Shown here: piece after piece, positions 46,577-57,935 of the stretch
Layout: every line of letters begins with the position of its first letter
How positions within the stretch are numbered: the stretch's first letter is position 1
Source of the DNA: Chlorocebus sabaeus
Lineage: Eukaryota > Chordata > Mammalia > Primates > Cercopithecidae
Length of the DNA: 64,000 nt
Direction of reading: 5' to 3'
Assembly (NCBI RefSeq): GCF_047675955.1
Contig: NC_132916.1
Span: 69,433,481-69,497,480 of the forward strand
Notes under the pieces: generated by a model
Told to the model about the DNA's origin: nothing
The model's input: the letters and a program-made list of their open reading frames with translations, nothing else
The model's database searches: none
Position numbers and translations under genes: made by a program

Positions 46577-49500
46577 TCAGTTCCCACCTATGAGTGAGAA
46601 CATGCGGTGTTTGGTTTTCTGTTCTTCTGATAGTTTGCTAAGAATGATGGTTTCCAGCTGCATCCATGTCCCTACAAAGGACACAAACTCATCCTTTTTT
46701 ATGGCTGCATAGTATTCCATGGTGTATATGTGCCACATTTTCTTAATCCAATCTGTCACTGATGGACATTTGGGTTGATTCCAAGTCTTTGCTATTGTGA
46801 ATAGTGCCGCAATAAACATACGTGTGCATGTGTCTTTATAGCAGCATAATTTATAATCCTTTGGGTATATACCCAGTAATGGGATGGCTGGGTCATATGG
46901 TACATCTAGTTCTAGATCCTTGAGGAATCGCCATACTGTTTTCCATAATGGTTGAACTAGTTTACAATCCCACCAACAGTGTAAAAGTGTTCCTATTTCT
47001 CCACATCCTCTCCAGCACCTGCTGTTTCCTGACTTTTTAATGATTGCCATTCTAACTGGTGTGAGATGGTATCTCATTGTGGTTTTGATTTGCATTTCTC
47101 TGATGGCCAGTGATGATGAGCATTTTTTCATGTGTCTGTTGGCTGTATGAATGTCTTCTTTTGAGAAATGTCTGTTCATATCCTTTGCCCACTTTTTGAT
47201 GGGGTTGTTTGTTTTTTTCTCGTAAATTTGTTTGAGTTCTTTGTAGGTTCTGGATATTAGCCCTTTGTCTGATGAGTAGATTGCAAAAATTTTCTCCCAT
47301 TCTGTAGGTTGCCTGTTCACTCTGATGGTAGTTTCTTTTGCTGTGCAGAAGCTCTTTAGTTTAATGAGATCCCATTTGTCAATTTTGGCTTTTGCTGCCA
47401 TTGCTTTTGGTGTTTTAGACATGAAGTCTTTGCCCATGCCTATGTCCTGAATGGTACTACTTAGGTTTTCCTCTAGGGTTTTTATGGTGTTAGGTCTAAC
47501 ATTTAAGTCTCTAATCCATCTTGAATTAATTTTCGTATAAGGAGTAAGGAAAGGATCCAGTTTCAGCTTTCTACTTATGGCTAGCCAATTTTCCCAGCAC
47601 CATTTATTAAATAGGGAATCCTTTCCCCATTTCTTGTTTCTCTCAGGTTTATCAAAGATCAGATGGCTGTAGATGTGTGGTATTATTTCTGAGGACTCTG
47701 TTCTGTTCCATTGGTCTATATCTCTGTTTTGGTACCAGTACCATGCTGTTTTGGTTACTGTAGCCTTGTAGTATAGTTTGAAGTCAGGTAGCGTGATGCC
47801 TCCAGCTTTGTTCTTTTGACTTAGGATTGTCTTGGAGATGCGGGCTCTTTTTTGGTTCCATATGAACTTTAAAGCAGTTTTTTCCAATTCTGTGAAGAAA
47901 CTCATTGGTAGCTTGATGGGGATGGCATTGAATCTATAAATAACCTTGGGCAGTATGGCCATTTTCACGATATTGATTCTTCCTATCCATGAGCATGGTA
48001 TGTTCTTCCATTTGTTTGTGTCCTCTTTTATTTCACTGAGCAGTGGTTTGTAGCTCTCCTTGAAGAGGTCCTTTACATCCCTTGTAAGTTGGATTCCTAG
48101 GTATTTTATTCTCTTTGAAACAATTGTGAATTGAAGTTCATTCATGATTTGGCTCTCTGTTTGTCTGTTACTGGTGTATAAGAATGCTTGTGATTTTTGC
48201 ACATTAATTTTGTATCCTGAGACTTTGCTGAAGTTGCTTATCAGCTTAAGGAGATTTTGGGCTGAGACCATGGGGTTTTCTAAATATACAGTCATGTCAT
48301 TTGCAAAGAGGGACAATTTGACTTCTTCTTTTTTTAACTGAATACCCTTGATTTCTTTCTCTTGCCTGATTGCCCTAGCCAGAACTTCCAACACTATGTT
48401 GAATAGGAGTGGTGAGAGAGGGCATCCCTGTCTTGTGCCAGTTTTCAAAGGGAATGTTTCCAGTTTTTGCCCATTCAGTATGATATTGGCTGTGGGTTTG
48501 TCATAAATAGCTCTTATTATTTTGAGGTACGTTCCATCAATACCGAATTTATTGAGCGTTTTTAGCATGAAGGGCTGTTGAATTTTGTCAAAAGCCTTTT
48601 CTGCATCTATTGAGATAATCATATGGTTCTTGTCTTTGGTTCTGTTTATATGCTGGATTATGTTTATTGATTTGCGAATGTTGAACCAGCCTTGCATCCC
48701 AGAGATGAAACCCACTTGATCATGGTGGATAAGCTTTTTGATATGTTGCTGAATCTGGTTTGCCAGTATTTTATTGAGGATTTTTGCATCGATGTTCATC
48801 AGGGATATTGGTCTAAAATTCTCTTTTTTTGTTGTGTCTCTGCCAGGCTTTGGTATCAGGATGATGTTGGCCTCATAAAATGAGTTAGGGAGGATTCCCT
48901 CTTTTTCTATTGATTGGAATAGTTTCAGAAGGAATGGTACCAGCTCCTCCTTGTACCTCTGGTAGAATTAGGCTGTGAATCCATCTGGTCCTGGACTTTT
49001 TTTGGTTGGTAGGCTATTAATTATTGCCTCAATTTCAGAGCCTGCTATTGGTCTATTCAGGGATTCAACTTCTTCCTGGTTTAGTCTTGGAAGAGTGTAA
49101 GTGTCCAGGAAATTATCCATTTCTTCTAGATTTTCTAGTTTATTTGCATAGAGGTGTTTATAGTATTCTCTGATGGTAGTTTGTATTTCTGTGGGGTCGG
49201 TGGTGATATCCCCTTTATCATTTTTTATTGCATCAATTTTATTCTTCTCTCTTTTCTTCTTTATTAGTCTTGCTAGCGGTCTGTCAATTTTGTTGATCTT
49301 TTCAAAAAACCAACTCCTGGATTCATTCATTTTTTGGAGGGTTTTTTATGTTTCTATCTCCTTCAGTTCTGCTCTGATCTTAGTTATTTCTTGCCTTCTG
49401 CTAACTTTTGAATGTGTTTGCTCTTGCTTCTCTAGTTCTTTTAACTGTGATGTTAGAGTGTCAATTTTAGATCTTTCCAGCTTTCTCTTGTGGGCATTTA

Positions 49501-50402
49501 GTGCTATAAATTTCCCTCTACACACTGCTTTAAATGTGTCCCAGAGATTCTGGTATGTTGTATCTTTGTTCTCATTGGTTTCAAAGAACATCTTTATTTC
49601 TGCCCTCATTTCGTTATGTACCCAGTAGTCATTCAGGAGCAGGTTGTTCAGTTTCCTGTAGTTGAGCGGTTTTGATTGAGTTTCTTAGTCCTGAGTTCTA
49701 GTTTGATTGCACTGTGGTCTGAGAGACAGTTTGTTATAATTTATGTTCTTGTACATTTGCTGAGGAGTGCTTTACTTCCAATTATGTGGTCAATTTTGGA
49801 GTAAGTGCGATGTGATGCTGAGAAGAATGTATATTCTGTTGATTTGGGGTGGAGAGTTCTATAGATGTCTATTAGGTCTGCTTGCTGCAGAGATGAGTTC
49901 AATTCCTGGATATCCTTGTTAACTTTCTGTCTCGTTGATCTGTCTAATGTTGACAGTGGAGTGTTGAAGTCTCCCATTATTATTGTATGGGAGTCTAAGT
50001 CTTTTTGTAAGTCTCTAAGGACTTGCTTTATGAATCTGGGTGCTCCTGTATTGGGTGCATATATATTTAGGATAGTTAGCTCTTCCTGTTGAATTGATCC
50101 CTTTACCATTATGTAATGGCCGTCTTTGTCTCTTTTGATCTTTGATGGTTTAAAGTCTGTTTTATCAGAGACTAGTATTGCAACCCCTGCTTTTTTTGTT
50201 CTCCATTTGCTTGGTAAATCTTCCTCCATCCCTTTATTTTGAGCCTATGTATGTCTCTGCATGTGAGATGGGTCTCCTGAATACAGCAGACTGATGGGTC
50301 TTGACTCTTTATCCAGTTTGCCAGTCTGTGTCTTTTAATTGGAGCATTTAGTCCATTTACATTTAAGGTTAAGATTGTTATGTGTGAACTTGATCCTGCC
50401 AT
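46577..50402 (-). pseudogene. L1 ORF2 with broken endonuclease and intact-length RT/C-terminal frame
   Basis: The region starts MAGSSSHITILTLNVNGLNA at 50402. The first frame closes at 50172 after a frameshift near 50190-50200; the endonuclease continues in another frame to 49741 (with VSDKTDFKPSKIK, IIMGDFNTPLSTLD and SKIDHIIGSKALLS visible) and then breaks again. From 48799 to 46577 there are 740 codons without a stop: RT fingers (AEKAFDKIQQPFM), GTRQGCPLSPLLFNIVLEVL, palm, thumb and the C-terminal Cys/His segment CWRGCGEIGTLLHCWWDC. The RT active-site box reads FAND where active L1s have FADD, so one of the two catalytic aspartates is replaced. The element could not copy itself. Confidence 0.9.
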
Positions 50403-50465
50403 TATGATATTAACTGGTTATTTTGCTCGTTAGTTGATGCAGTTTCTTCCTAGTCTCGATGGTCT

Positions 50466-51479
50466 TTACATTTTGGCATGTTTTTGCAATGGCTGGTACC
50501 GTTTGTTCCTTTCCATGTTTAGTGCTTCCTTCAGGATCTCTTGTAAGGCAGGCCTAGTGGTGACAAAATCTCTAAGCATTTGCTTATCTGTAAATGATTT
50601 TATTTCTCCTTCACTTATGAAACTTAGTTTGGCTGGATATGAAATTCTGGGTTTAAAATTCTTTTCTTTAGAATGTTGAATATTGGCCTCCAGTCTCTTC
50701 TGGCTTGTAGAGTTTCTGCCAAGAGATCTGCTGTTAGTCTGATGGGCTTCCCTTTGTGGGTAACCCGACCATTCTCTGGCTGCCCTTAAGATTTTTTCCT
50801 TCATTTCAACTTTGGTGAATCTGGCAATTATGTGTCTTGGAGTTGCTCTTCTTGAGGAGTATCTTTGTGGCGTTCTCTGTATTTCCTGGATTTGCATGTT
50901 GGCCTGCTCTACTAGGTTGGGGAAGTTCTCCTGGATGATATCCTGAAGAGTGTTTTCCAACTTGGTTCTATTTTCCCCCTCACTTTCAGGCACCCCAATC
51001 AGACGTAGATTTGGTCTTTTTACATAATCCCATACTTCTTGCAGGCTTTGTTCATTTCTTTTTCTTCTTTTTTCTTTTGGTTTCTCTTCTCGCTTCATTT
51101 TGTTCATTTGATCCTCAATCGCTGATACTCTTTCTTCCAGTTGATCGAGTCGGTTACTGAAGCTTGTGCATTTGTCACGTGTTTCTCGTGTCATGGTTTT
51201 CATCTCTTTCATTTCATTTATGACCTTCTCTGCATTAATGACTCTAGCCATCAATTCTTCCACCTTTTTTTCAAGATTTTTAGTTTCTTTGCGCTGGGTA
51301 CGTAATTCCTCCTTTAGCTCTGAGAAGTTTGATGGACTGAATCCTTCTTCTCTCATCTCGTCAAAGTCATTCTTCGTCCAGCTTTGATCCGTTGCTATCG
51401 ATGAGCTGCGCTCCTTTGCCGGGGGAGATGTGCTCTTATTTTTTGAATTTCCAGCTTTTCTGCCCTCCTTTTTCCCCAT
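50466..51479 (-). pseudogene. L1 ORF1, open over 337 codons but internally frame-shifted
   Basis: The frame starts with MGKKEGRKAGNSKNKS and ends LQKHAKM, 337 codons, one short of the usual 338. The N-terminus, the coiled coil (about residues 50-150) and the RRM-like part (about 155-235, with YVKRPNLRLIGVPESE and RRATPRHIIARF) are intact. Compared with the sister copy at 36492-37507, two bases are missing near 50777 and one near 50675. Between them about 34 residues (237-270) are read in the wrong frame; after the second loss the normal C-terminal sequence resumes. The protein would thus be full-length with a scrambled segment in the C-terminal domain, probably not functional (inference). Confidence 0.88.
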
Positions 51480-52070
51480 CTTTGTGGTTTTATCTGCCTC
51501 TGGTCTTTGATGATGGTGACGTACTGATGGGGTTTTGGTGTAGGTGTCCTTCCTGTTTGATCATTTTCCTTCTAATAGTCAGGACCCTCAGCTGTAGGTC
51601 TGTTGGAGATTGCTTGAGGTCCACTCCAGACCCTGTTTGCCTGGGTATCAGCAGCAGAGGCTGCAGAAGATAGAATATTGCTGAACAGCGAGTGTACCTG
51701 TCTGATTCTTGCTTTGGAAGCTTCCTCTCAGGGTTGTACTCCACCCTGTGTGGTGTGGGGTGTCAGACTGCCCCTAGTGGGAGATGTCTCCCAGTTAGGC
51801 TACTCAGGGGTCAGGGACCCACTTGAGCAGGCAGTCTGTCCCTTCTCAGATCTCAACCTCCGTGTTGGGAGATCCACTGCTGTCTTCAAAGCTGTCAGAA
51901 AGAGTCGTTTGCATCTGCAGAGGTTTCTGCTGCGTTTGTTATTGTTTACTGTGCCCTGTCCCCAGAGGCGGAGTCTACAGAGACAGGCAGGTTTCCTTGA
52001 GCTGCTGTGAGCTCCACCCAGTTCGAGCTTCCCAGCGGCCGGCTTTGTTTACCTACTTAAGCCTTCAGCA

Positions 52071-52115
52071 ATGGCGGGCGCCCCTCCCCCAGCCTCACTG
52101 CTGCCTTGCCAGTAG
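52071..52115 (+). pseudogene. Probable L1 ORF0 start, cut short (copy at 46341)
   Basis: Same ATGGCGGGCGCCCCTCCCCC start as in the sister L1, here ended by TAG after 14 codons. A different, longer + strand frame (51823-52557) passes through the region but is not in the ORF0 frame. Confidence 0.6.
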
Positions 52116-52490
52116 ATCACAGACTGCTGTGCTAGCAATGAGGGACGCTCTGTGGGCATGGGACCCTCCCGGCCAGGTGTGGGATATAATTTCCTGGTGT
52201 GCCCATTTCCTTAAAGCGCAGTATTGGGGTGGGAGTTACCCGATTTTCCAGGTGTTGTGTGTCTCAGTTCCCCTGGCTAGGAAAAGGGATTCCCTTCCCC
52301 CTTACGCTTCCCAGGTGAGGCAATGCCTCGCCCTGCTTCAGCTCTCGCTGGTCGGGCTGCAGCAGCTGACCAGCACCAATTGTCCGGCACTCCCTAGTGA
52401 GATGAACCCAGTACCTCAGTTGAAAATGCAGAAATCACCAGTCTTCTGTGTCGCTCGCGCTGGGAGTTGGAGACTGGAGCTGTTCCTATT

Positions 52491-53437
52491 CCACATTTTC
52501 TTTATCCAGTCTATCATTGATAGGCTTTTGGTTCCAACTCTTTGCTATTGTGGATAGTGCTGCAGTAAACATATGTGTGCATGTGTCTTTATAGTAGAAT
52601 GATTTATAATCCTGTGGGTATATACCTAGTAATGGGATTTCTGGGTCAGATGGTATTTCTGGTTCTATATCCTTGAGGAATTGCCACACTGTCTTCCACA
52701 ATGACTGAACTAATTTACATTCCCACCAACAGTGTAAAAGTGTTCCTGTTTCTCCACATCCTCTCCAGTGTCTGTTGTTTCCTGACTTTTTAATGATTGC
52801 CATTCTAACTGACATGAGATGGTATCTCATTGTGGTTTTGATTTGCATTTCTCTGATGGCCAGTTGACCAGTGATGATGAGTATTTTTTCATATGTTTGT
52901 TGGTTGCATAAATGTCTTCTTTTGAGAAGTGTCTGTTCATATCCTTCACCCACTTTTTTGATGGCGTTGTTTGTTTTTTCTTGTAAATTTGTTGAAGTTC
53001 TTCGTGGATTCTGGATATTAGCTCTTTGTCAGATGGATAGATTTTGAAAATTTTCTCCCATTTTGTAGGTTGCCTGTTCACTGTGATGACAGTTTGGTTT
53101 GTTTGTTTGTTTGTTTGTTTGTTTTGCTGTGCCTTTTGTTGCCATTGCTTTTGGTGTTTTAGTCATGAAGTCTTTGCCCATGACTATGTCCTGAATGGTA
53201 TTGCCTAGATTTTCATCTAGGGTTTTTATGGTTTTAGGTATTACATTTAAGCCTTTAATCCATCTTGAGTTAATTTTTGTATAAGGTGTAAGGAAGAGGT
53301 CCAGTTTCAGTTTTCTGCATATGGCTGGCCAGTTTTCACAACACCATTTATTAAATAGGGAATTCTTTCCCCATTGTGTGTTTTTCTCAGGTTTGTCAAA
53401 GATCCGATGGTTGTAGATATGTGGTATTATTTCTGAG
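52491..53437 (-). mobile_element. Older L1 fragment, ORF2 part (right half of a split element)
   Basis: Continuation of the L1 at 45955-46340. It encodes broken pieces of the ORF2 C-terminal half (for example 52486-52953 with HWRGCGETGTLLHCWWECK, and 53029-53472 with SEIIPHIYNHRIFDKPEKN). The 5' truncation lies in ORF2 at about 53437. Relative to the younger L1s it lacks about 45 bp after the (GTTT)n tract at 53095-53123. Rejoined, the element is about 1.3 kb long. Confidence 0.9.
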
Positions 53438-53597
53438 GTCTTGGGCCTTTTGTATAAGATCACTAACCCCATTCAAGAGAGCTCCACCCTCAAGACCTAA
53501 TCATTTCCTAAAGGCTCTACCTCCTTGTACCATCTCCTAAGTGGTTAGGTTTTTAACATATGAGTTTTGCGGGACAAAAACATTCAGACTATTAGAT
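53438..53597 (-). mobile_element. MLT1A-type MaLR LTR, antisense, right part
   Basis: Resumes with GTCTTGGGCC (the duplicated target) and reads through AAGATCACTAACCCCATTCA, CCTCAAGACCTAATCATTTC and GTTTTTAACATATGAGTTTT to ACATTCAGACTATTAG. This is the normal continuation of the LTR interrupted at 45955, displaced by about 7.5 kb of nested insertions. Confidence 0.8.
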
Positions 53598-54388
53598 TTC
53601 CTGCACTTTGAACATCATACCTACTTTAATAAGTATCTGCTAAATAACTGAATTAAAATGTCCTGAGTTCTTTTTAAGACAAGATTTTAAATATATATAT
53701 ATATATAAAAGATGTTATTAAAGTATCAGTTTTTTCTTTGAAACTATGCATACAAAAGAAAGATACACAAAGTTTTATACTGATCTAAGTTACTAATTTT
53801 AAACTGAGAAAGCACTTTAGTTTCTTTTTAATGTTTACTGCATATAAAGACATTTTAGAAATGTTACTACTGATGTTATACATATGCATAAAGTACAAGT
53901 CTACAGATATTTTGGCAAAGCATAGCCAGTGATTTATCATTGCTTGGGGAAAAAAAGGCTCACACCATATCTTAGAGGAGAATTGATGTCATGGGTTATT
54001 ACATTTTATAATGGCCCTTTTTCTTGTTTTAGAAATACAAAAAATATCAAATGCAAATTCTAAATATGATTTATAGTCATACATGTAGGTTCACAGAATA
54101 ACCTCAACAGCAACAGGAGGATGAAATTGTTAGAAAGTTTAGCTTTGCACATAGGAAAATTGCTTAGTTTTGGGACTTATAGAGGGATTGGGGAGTTTTA
54201 TGTAATTTATCCTGATAAATTTGAAAATCCTGCAAAGTACATCCATAGCAATATGCTTCCCATGTGATAATATAATGGGACTGGAGCAGGACACACAAAA
54301 ATGACAGCTTTTATTTAGCATTTATAATGGCCTTCAAGTTTGTAAAATTATCAGTGAGTCTTTCACAAGTTTTTACTGTCTTAGATGA

Positions 54389-54701
54389 ATTTTTTTTTTT
54401 TTTTTTTTTTTTGAGATAGAGTCTTGCTCTGTCACCCAGGCTGGAGTGCAGTGGCATGATCTCGGCTCACTGCAACCTCCACCTCCCAGATTCAGGCAGT
54501 TTCTCCTGCCTCAGCCTCCCGAGTAGCTGGGACTACAGGTGCATGCCACCACGCCCAGCTAATTTTGTGTGTGTGTGTTTTAGTAGAGACGGGGTTTCAC
54601 CGTGTTGCCTAGGCTGGTCTCAAACTCCTGAGCTCAGGCAATCTGCCCACCTTGGCCTCCCAAAGTGCTAGGATTACAGGCTTAAGCCACCACGCCTGGC
54701 C
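54389..54701 (-). mobile_element. Alu SINE, antisense
   Basis: T tail, GAGATAGAGTCTTGCTCTGT to CCACCACGCCTGGCC. Contains a short (TG)n in the middle A-rich linker (near 54568-54577). Ends 329 bp before the exon at 55031. Confidence 0.95.
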
Positions 54702-55030
54702 GAACGAGTTTTATAGAATTATTTATGTAAAAAGATTACTTTGAATTGGGTGGTTTTGGTTTTTGCTTTTGTTTCTTTCAAAAGCTGAGTATATTGAAGT
54801 CTTGGTATTTTTTTACTTCTTCCTATGTGACAATTTCTGCTTTTTCTACTCATAAGTTCTAGAATTTTCTTGACTTGAAGAACCTTAAAGCATTGTGACT
54901 TAACTGACAAGGAAAGAGTTACATAGTTTCCTCTCCTGCACAAATTTTCAGAAGATTATGAAGCAACAACACTTGCTACCTTTTAAATGAAGACATTTCC
55001 TTACTTTTAATATATATCTTTTTTCACCAG

Positions 55031-55197
55031 AATAACAATAAACCAGAAATAAGTGTGAAAGAGTTTATAGATTGGATGCGTTTGGAACCACAGTCCATGG
55101 TTTGGCTGCCAGTTTTACATCGAGTGGCAGCAGCAGAGACTGCAAAACATCAGGCCAAATGCAACATCTGCAAGGAATGTCCAATTGTCGGGTTCAG
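55031..55197 (+). CDS. UTRN: UTRN exon, end of EF-hand module 2 and start of ZZ finger (equivalent of dystrophin exon 68)
   Basis: 167-nt exon, acceptor TTTTTTCACCAG and donor GTAAGG. It starts at a codon boundary with NNNKPEISVKEFIDWMRLEP, continues through QSMVWLPVLHRVAAAETAKH, and ends in CNICKECPIVGF plus two bases of an Arg codon. The first part closes the second EF-hand-like module; the CNICKEC run supplies the first cysteines of the ZZ-type zinc finger. The ZZ finger strengthens beta-dystroglycan binding. The start of the following intron contains a GGCGCGCC octamer, a rare CpG cluster in this AT-rich region. Confidence 0.97.
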
Positions 55198-55930
55198 GTA
55201 AGGCGCGCCAGTGCTGGAGGAGGCTATTTTCTGTTTCCTTTGCGTAATCTCAGTGGTACGTCTATCCTCCATTCCCATTTGGAGGTTTGCCCTCTAAATA
55301 AATGGTATGTTCAGCATGTCTCATCTATCAAAAAGTAGCATTTCTTCTTATAACTACTACATGAAGCATATTTTATTATTGTTGCTATTATTATTTTCAT
55401 TTACACTACTTTGGTCAGAACCAGAGATTTCTATGAATGTCCATTTACTTAGGTCACAAAAATGATTCATGCATGAAAATTGTATGGCTAATTATAAATA
55501 GATAACCCTGATGGAATTTGGTGAATATTCTGAGGTCTTTGGGGTCAAACTTAGCAAACAGGAAGCAATGTTTAATTACCAGCTGAGAAGTAACCAAATT
55601 ACTTTGTGTTACTTCTGCCAAGTTTGGTATGAAGTACATTAACCCGACTTCTTCCCATGAGGAGCACTGCTGAATGCCATACTTTAATGTAATCAGTGTT
55701 TCAGACTCTTCAGTTTGTGACCCCAAAGCTGACAGTGCAGAGTCTATGGTTTGTCCTAAGGTGGACATCCTGATCCACTCCTCTTAACATAGGTATGCAT
55801 TTGACCTCTTGAATATATTATATTTCTCTTCTGGGGGGAATCTGGAAAATAGCCCCAGTTTAATTTGGAAATCTTTTATGAAACAACATAAGCCTACTCA
55901 ATAGGGAAACTCAAGATTTTATGTGTCTCT

Positions 55931-56227
55931 GTTTTTGTTTTTTTCTTTTTCTGACCAAGTCTTTCTCTGCCACCCAAGCTGGTATGCAGTGGCACAATGG
56001 CTCACTTCAACCTCTGCCTCCCGAGTTCACACGATTTCCCTGCCTCAGCCTTCCAAGTAGCTGGGACTACAGGCTCATGCCACAACACCCAGCTAATTTA
56101 TGTGTTTTTAGTAGATACTGGGTTCCACTATGTTGGCCAAGCTGGTCTTAAACTCCCGACCATGTGATCTGTCCTCCTTGTCCTCCCAAAGTGCTGGGAT
56201 TTCAGGCGTGAGCCACCATGCGTGGCC
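55931..56227 (-). mobile_element. Alu SINE, antisense
   Basis: Reverse complement Alu with exact 12-bp target duplication TTATGTGTCTCT at 55919-55930 and 56228-56239. Many changes from a typical Alu suggest an older copy. Confidence 0.95.
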
Positions 56228-56814
56228 TTATGTGTCTCTTTTATTCGTACCTGAAGACAAAGTGCCAAGATGGTGATTCTCTGAGGGAGAGTCAAATCAG
56301 GAGGACTGGGATTGGTTGTTGTTATATATAATATAAGTATTAGTATCTTGAATTAAACAGAATTGCTTTCATTTGACTGACTTTATCAGCATAATACTTT
56401 GTATGAAGCATATCATTGCATTCTTTGTGGATGGCTAACATAAGAAATGGAAATTCAAAAGTTCTCTCACGCATTATGGTGTAGTTGGGAAGACTAAAGT
56501 ATTGTGAGGTCAGAGGGCCTTGCTGCTATGCATTCTAAGAGGATGAAAAGATAGGTAGGTAGTGTGAAGTAGAGCGAGCATTAGCCTGGCAGACAGCCAG
56601 GGTAATAGATGCCCCAGTGGAAGTCAAAGCACAAATCTTGGAAGAGAAAAATGGTAAAGTCACAGTTTAAATGCAGCAGGGTTCTTGGAATGGCTGCATT
56701 TGGAGTATCTGGTAAACATAGGTGTACGGGAGAGGGAATAGCTGGAATGTGGCAAGGTCGGTCTACTACTCGGAAGATAATTCAAATGAGAGTCATCAAA
56801 GCTAATAATCACTG

Positions 56815-57030
56815 CTATTTATTGTTTACTTTATGCCAGACAATGTGCTAAGAGGTGTTGTATTTGTTATTTTAGTCACTTTTCATAAAAACTCTGTAAG
56901 ATTGGGAGTATTACCTCTACCTAAAGGAACTAAGACTCCAAGATTAGTCAACTTGCCAAGGCCAGGCAGCTGACTGTGAAGAGACAAAGTTAGGATTCAA
57001 ATCCAGATCGCTTTGGTTCTCCAGTTTGTG
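56815..57030 (-). repeat. MIR-family remnant, reverse orientation
   Basis: TTTATGCCAGACAATGTGCT, AGTCAACTTGCCAAGGCCAG and GTTAGGATTCAAATCCAGAT follow a reversed MIR. Confidence 0.7.
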
Positions 57031-57230
57031 TTCTTAATCAAGATGGTTTTAAAAAGCAGATTAGATTTTTAGGAGAGGAGAGATTTAATATTAAGAAGTA
57101 ATGAAATGGTATTGAAAGAGCAATTGATTTAAGTAAGTCATTAATTATTAGATCAAAAATATTACTCTGGATATAAACTGTAATGTGAAGATGGGAAATA
57201 TCCACATTAATTGACTTGGGAAGAGACTGC

Positions 57231-57231
57231 C

Positions 57232-57263
<32 letters not shown>

Positions 57264-57283
57264 GTATGTATGTATATGTATAA
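57231..57283. repeat. Compound (TG)n(TA)n(TATG)n microsatellite
   Basis: About ten TG units, then five TA units, then TATGTATGTATG. Likely length-variable. Confidence 0.93.
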
Positions 57284-57721
57284 TCTGCCATATACGGTCA
57301 TTGGTATAACCTAGAGATGCCATGAGGGACCATATTTCTCAGCATCTGATGGATGTGAAAAGTGAAGGACAGGATAAAATACTCTAAAAACATTAAATAT
57401 TTGAGTGACCTTTAAAGTTTCATTTCTTAAATTAAAAAGGCCTGAAGCAACTATGCAGAATATTAAGATTTAACTGAGTTGTGGGTACATGGATGTTTAT
57501 TATATTCTCCCTACTTTTCAATTAACTTGAAATATTTCAAAAGAAAAATATGTAAGAGCAATTATAAAGAGTGAACAACCTGAAGTGTTAAATTTCAAGG
57601 GTTTAAGTTTCTGCTAGTACTATCAAATTGACCTGTAGATGTCTCTATGACAGAGATGTGAAGTTGACAAGCAGATCAGAGATTAAGGTTATGGGAAGAT
57701 ATTCAGGAGACAGTGTATTGA

Positions 57722-57935
57722 GAAGTAGCTCTGGAGTCACTTCAAGTCCACTACTTGGACTTGAATCCTGGATCTATTGTTTGGCACTGAGACTTTGAAT
57801 AAGATACTTGGCCTTCTTGAACCTGAGTTTCTTCAACTTCAGATTCTATGAATGTTTCCTTATAGTAGTAGTTAATACATGAAAGTGTCTAGGGCAGTAC
57901 CTATCACAGAGTAGACATTCAGTAAATGTTGGCTT
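57722..57935 (+). repeat. MIR SINE, nearly complete
   Basis: CTCTGGAGTCACTTCAAGTC, ACTTGAATCCTGGATCTATT, AGTTTCTTCAACTTCAGATT and TATCACAGAGTAGACATTCA trace the whole MIR. Confidence 0.8.

Larger units (their letters stand above)
46341..52490 (-). mobile_element. Near full-length L1 LINE (L1PA-type), antisense to UTRN, nested in an older L1
   Basis: 6.15-kb L1 read on the minus strand: 5' UTR 51480-52490, ORF1 50466-51479, 63-nt spacer, ORF2 46577-50402, 3' UTR and A tail to 46341. The duplicated target CCACATTTTCTTT sits at about 46330-46341 (merging with the T run) and 52491-52503. Only about the first 20-25 bp of a complete 5' end are missing. It is the sister of the copy at 32369: a spot check shows identical stretches of about 160 and 146 bp separated by one mismatch (33517-33677 and 33679-33824 versus the same sequence 13973 bp downstream). 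Inactive, but less damaged than its sister. Confidence 0.96.
45080..55030 (+). other. UTRN: UTRN intron (10 kb) with nested L1/L1/MLT1
   Basis: Dominated by a three-level insertion nest from 45745 to 53597, described under its parts. After it, 53600-54385 is AT-rich single-copy-looking sequence with an (AT)n tract near 53693-53707, followed by an antisense Alu (54389-54701) that ends 329 bp before the next exon. Confidence 0.85.

Noticed and set aside
51823..52557. A 244-codon + strand open frame
   Set aside because: It lies antisense within the L1 5' UTR and runs into the flanking older L1. It is GC-richer sequence without stops rather than a gene, and it is not in the ORF0 frame.
55198..55215. 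GGCGCGCC after the 167-nt exon as a promoter or CpG island
   Set aside because: A single CpG cluster of eight bases with AT-rich flanks is not an island.
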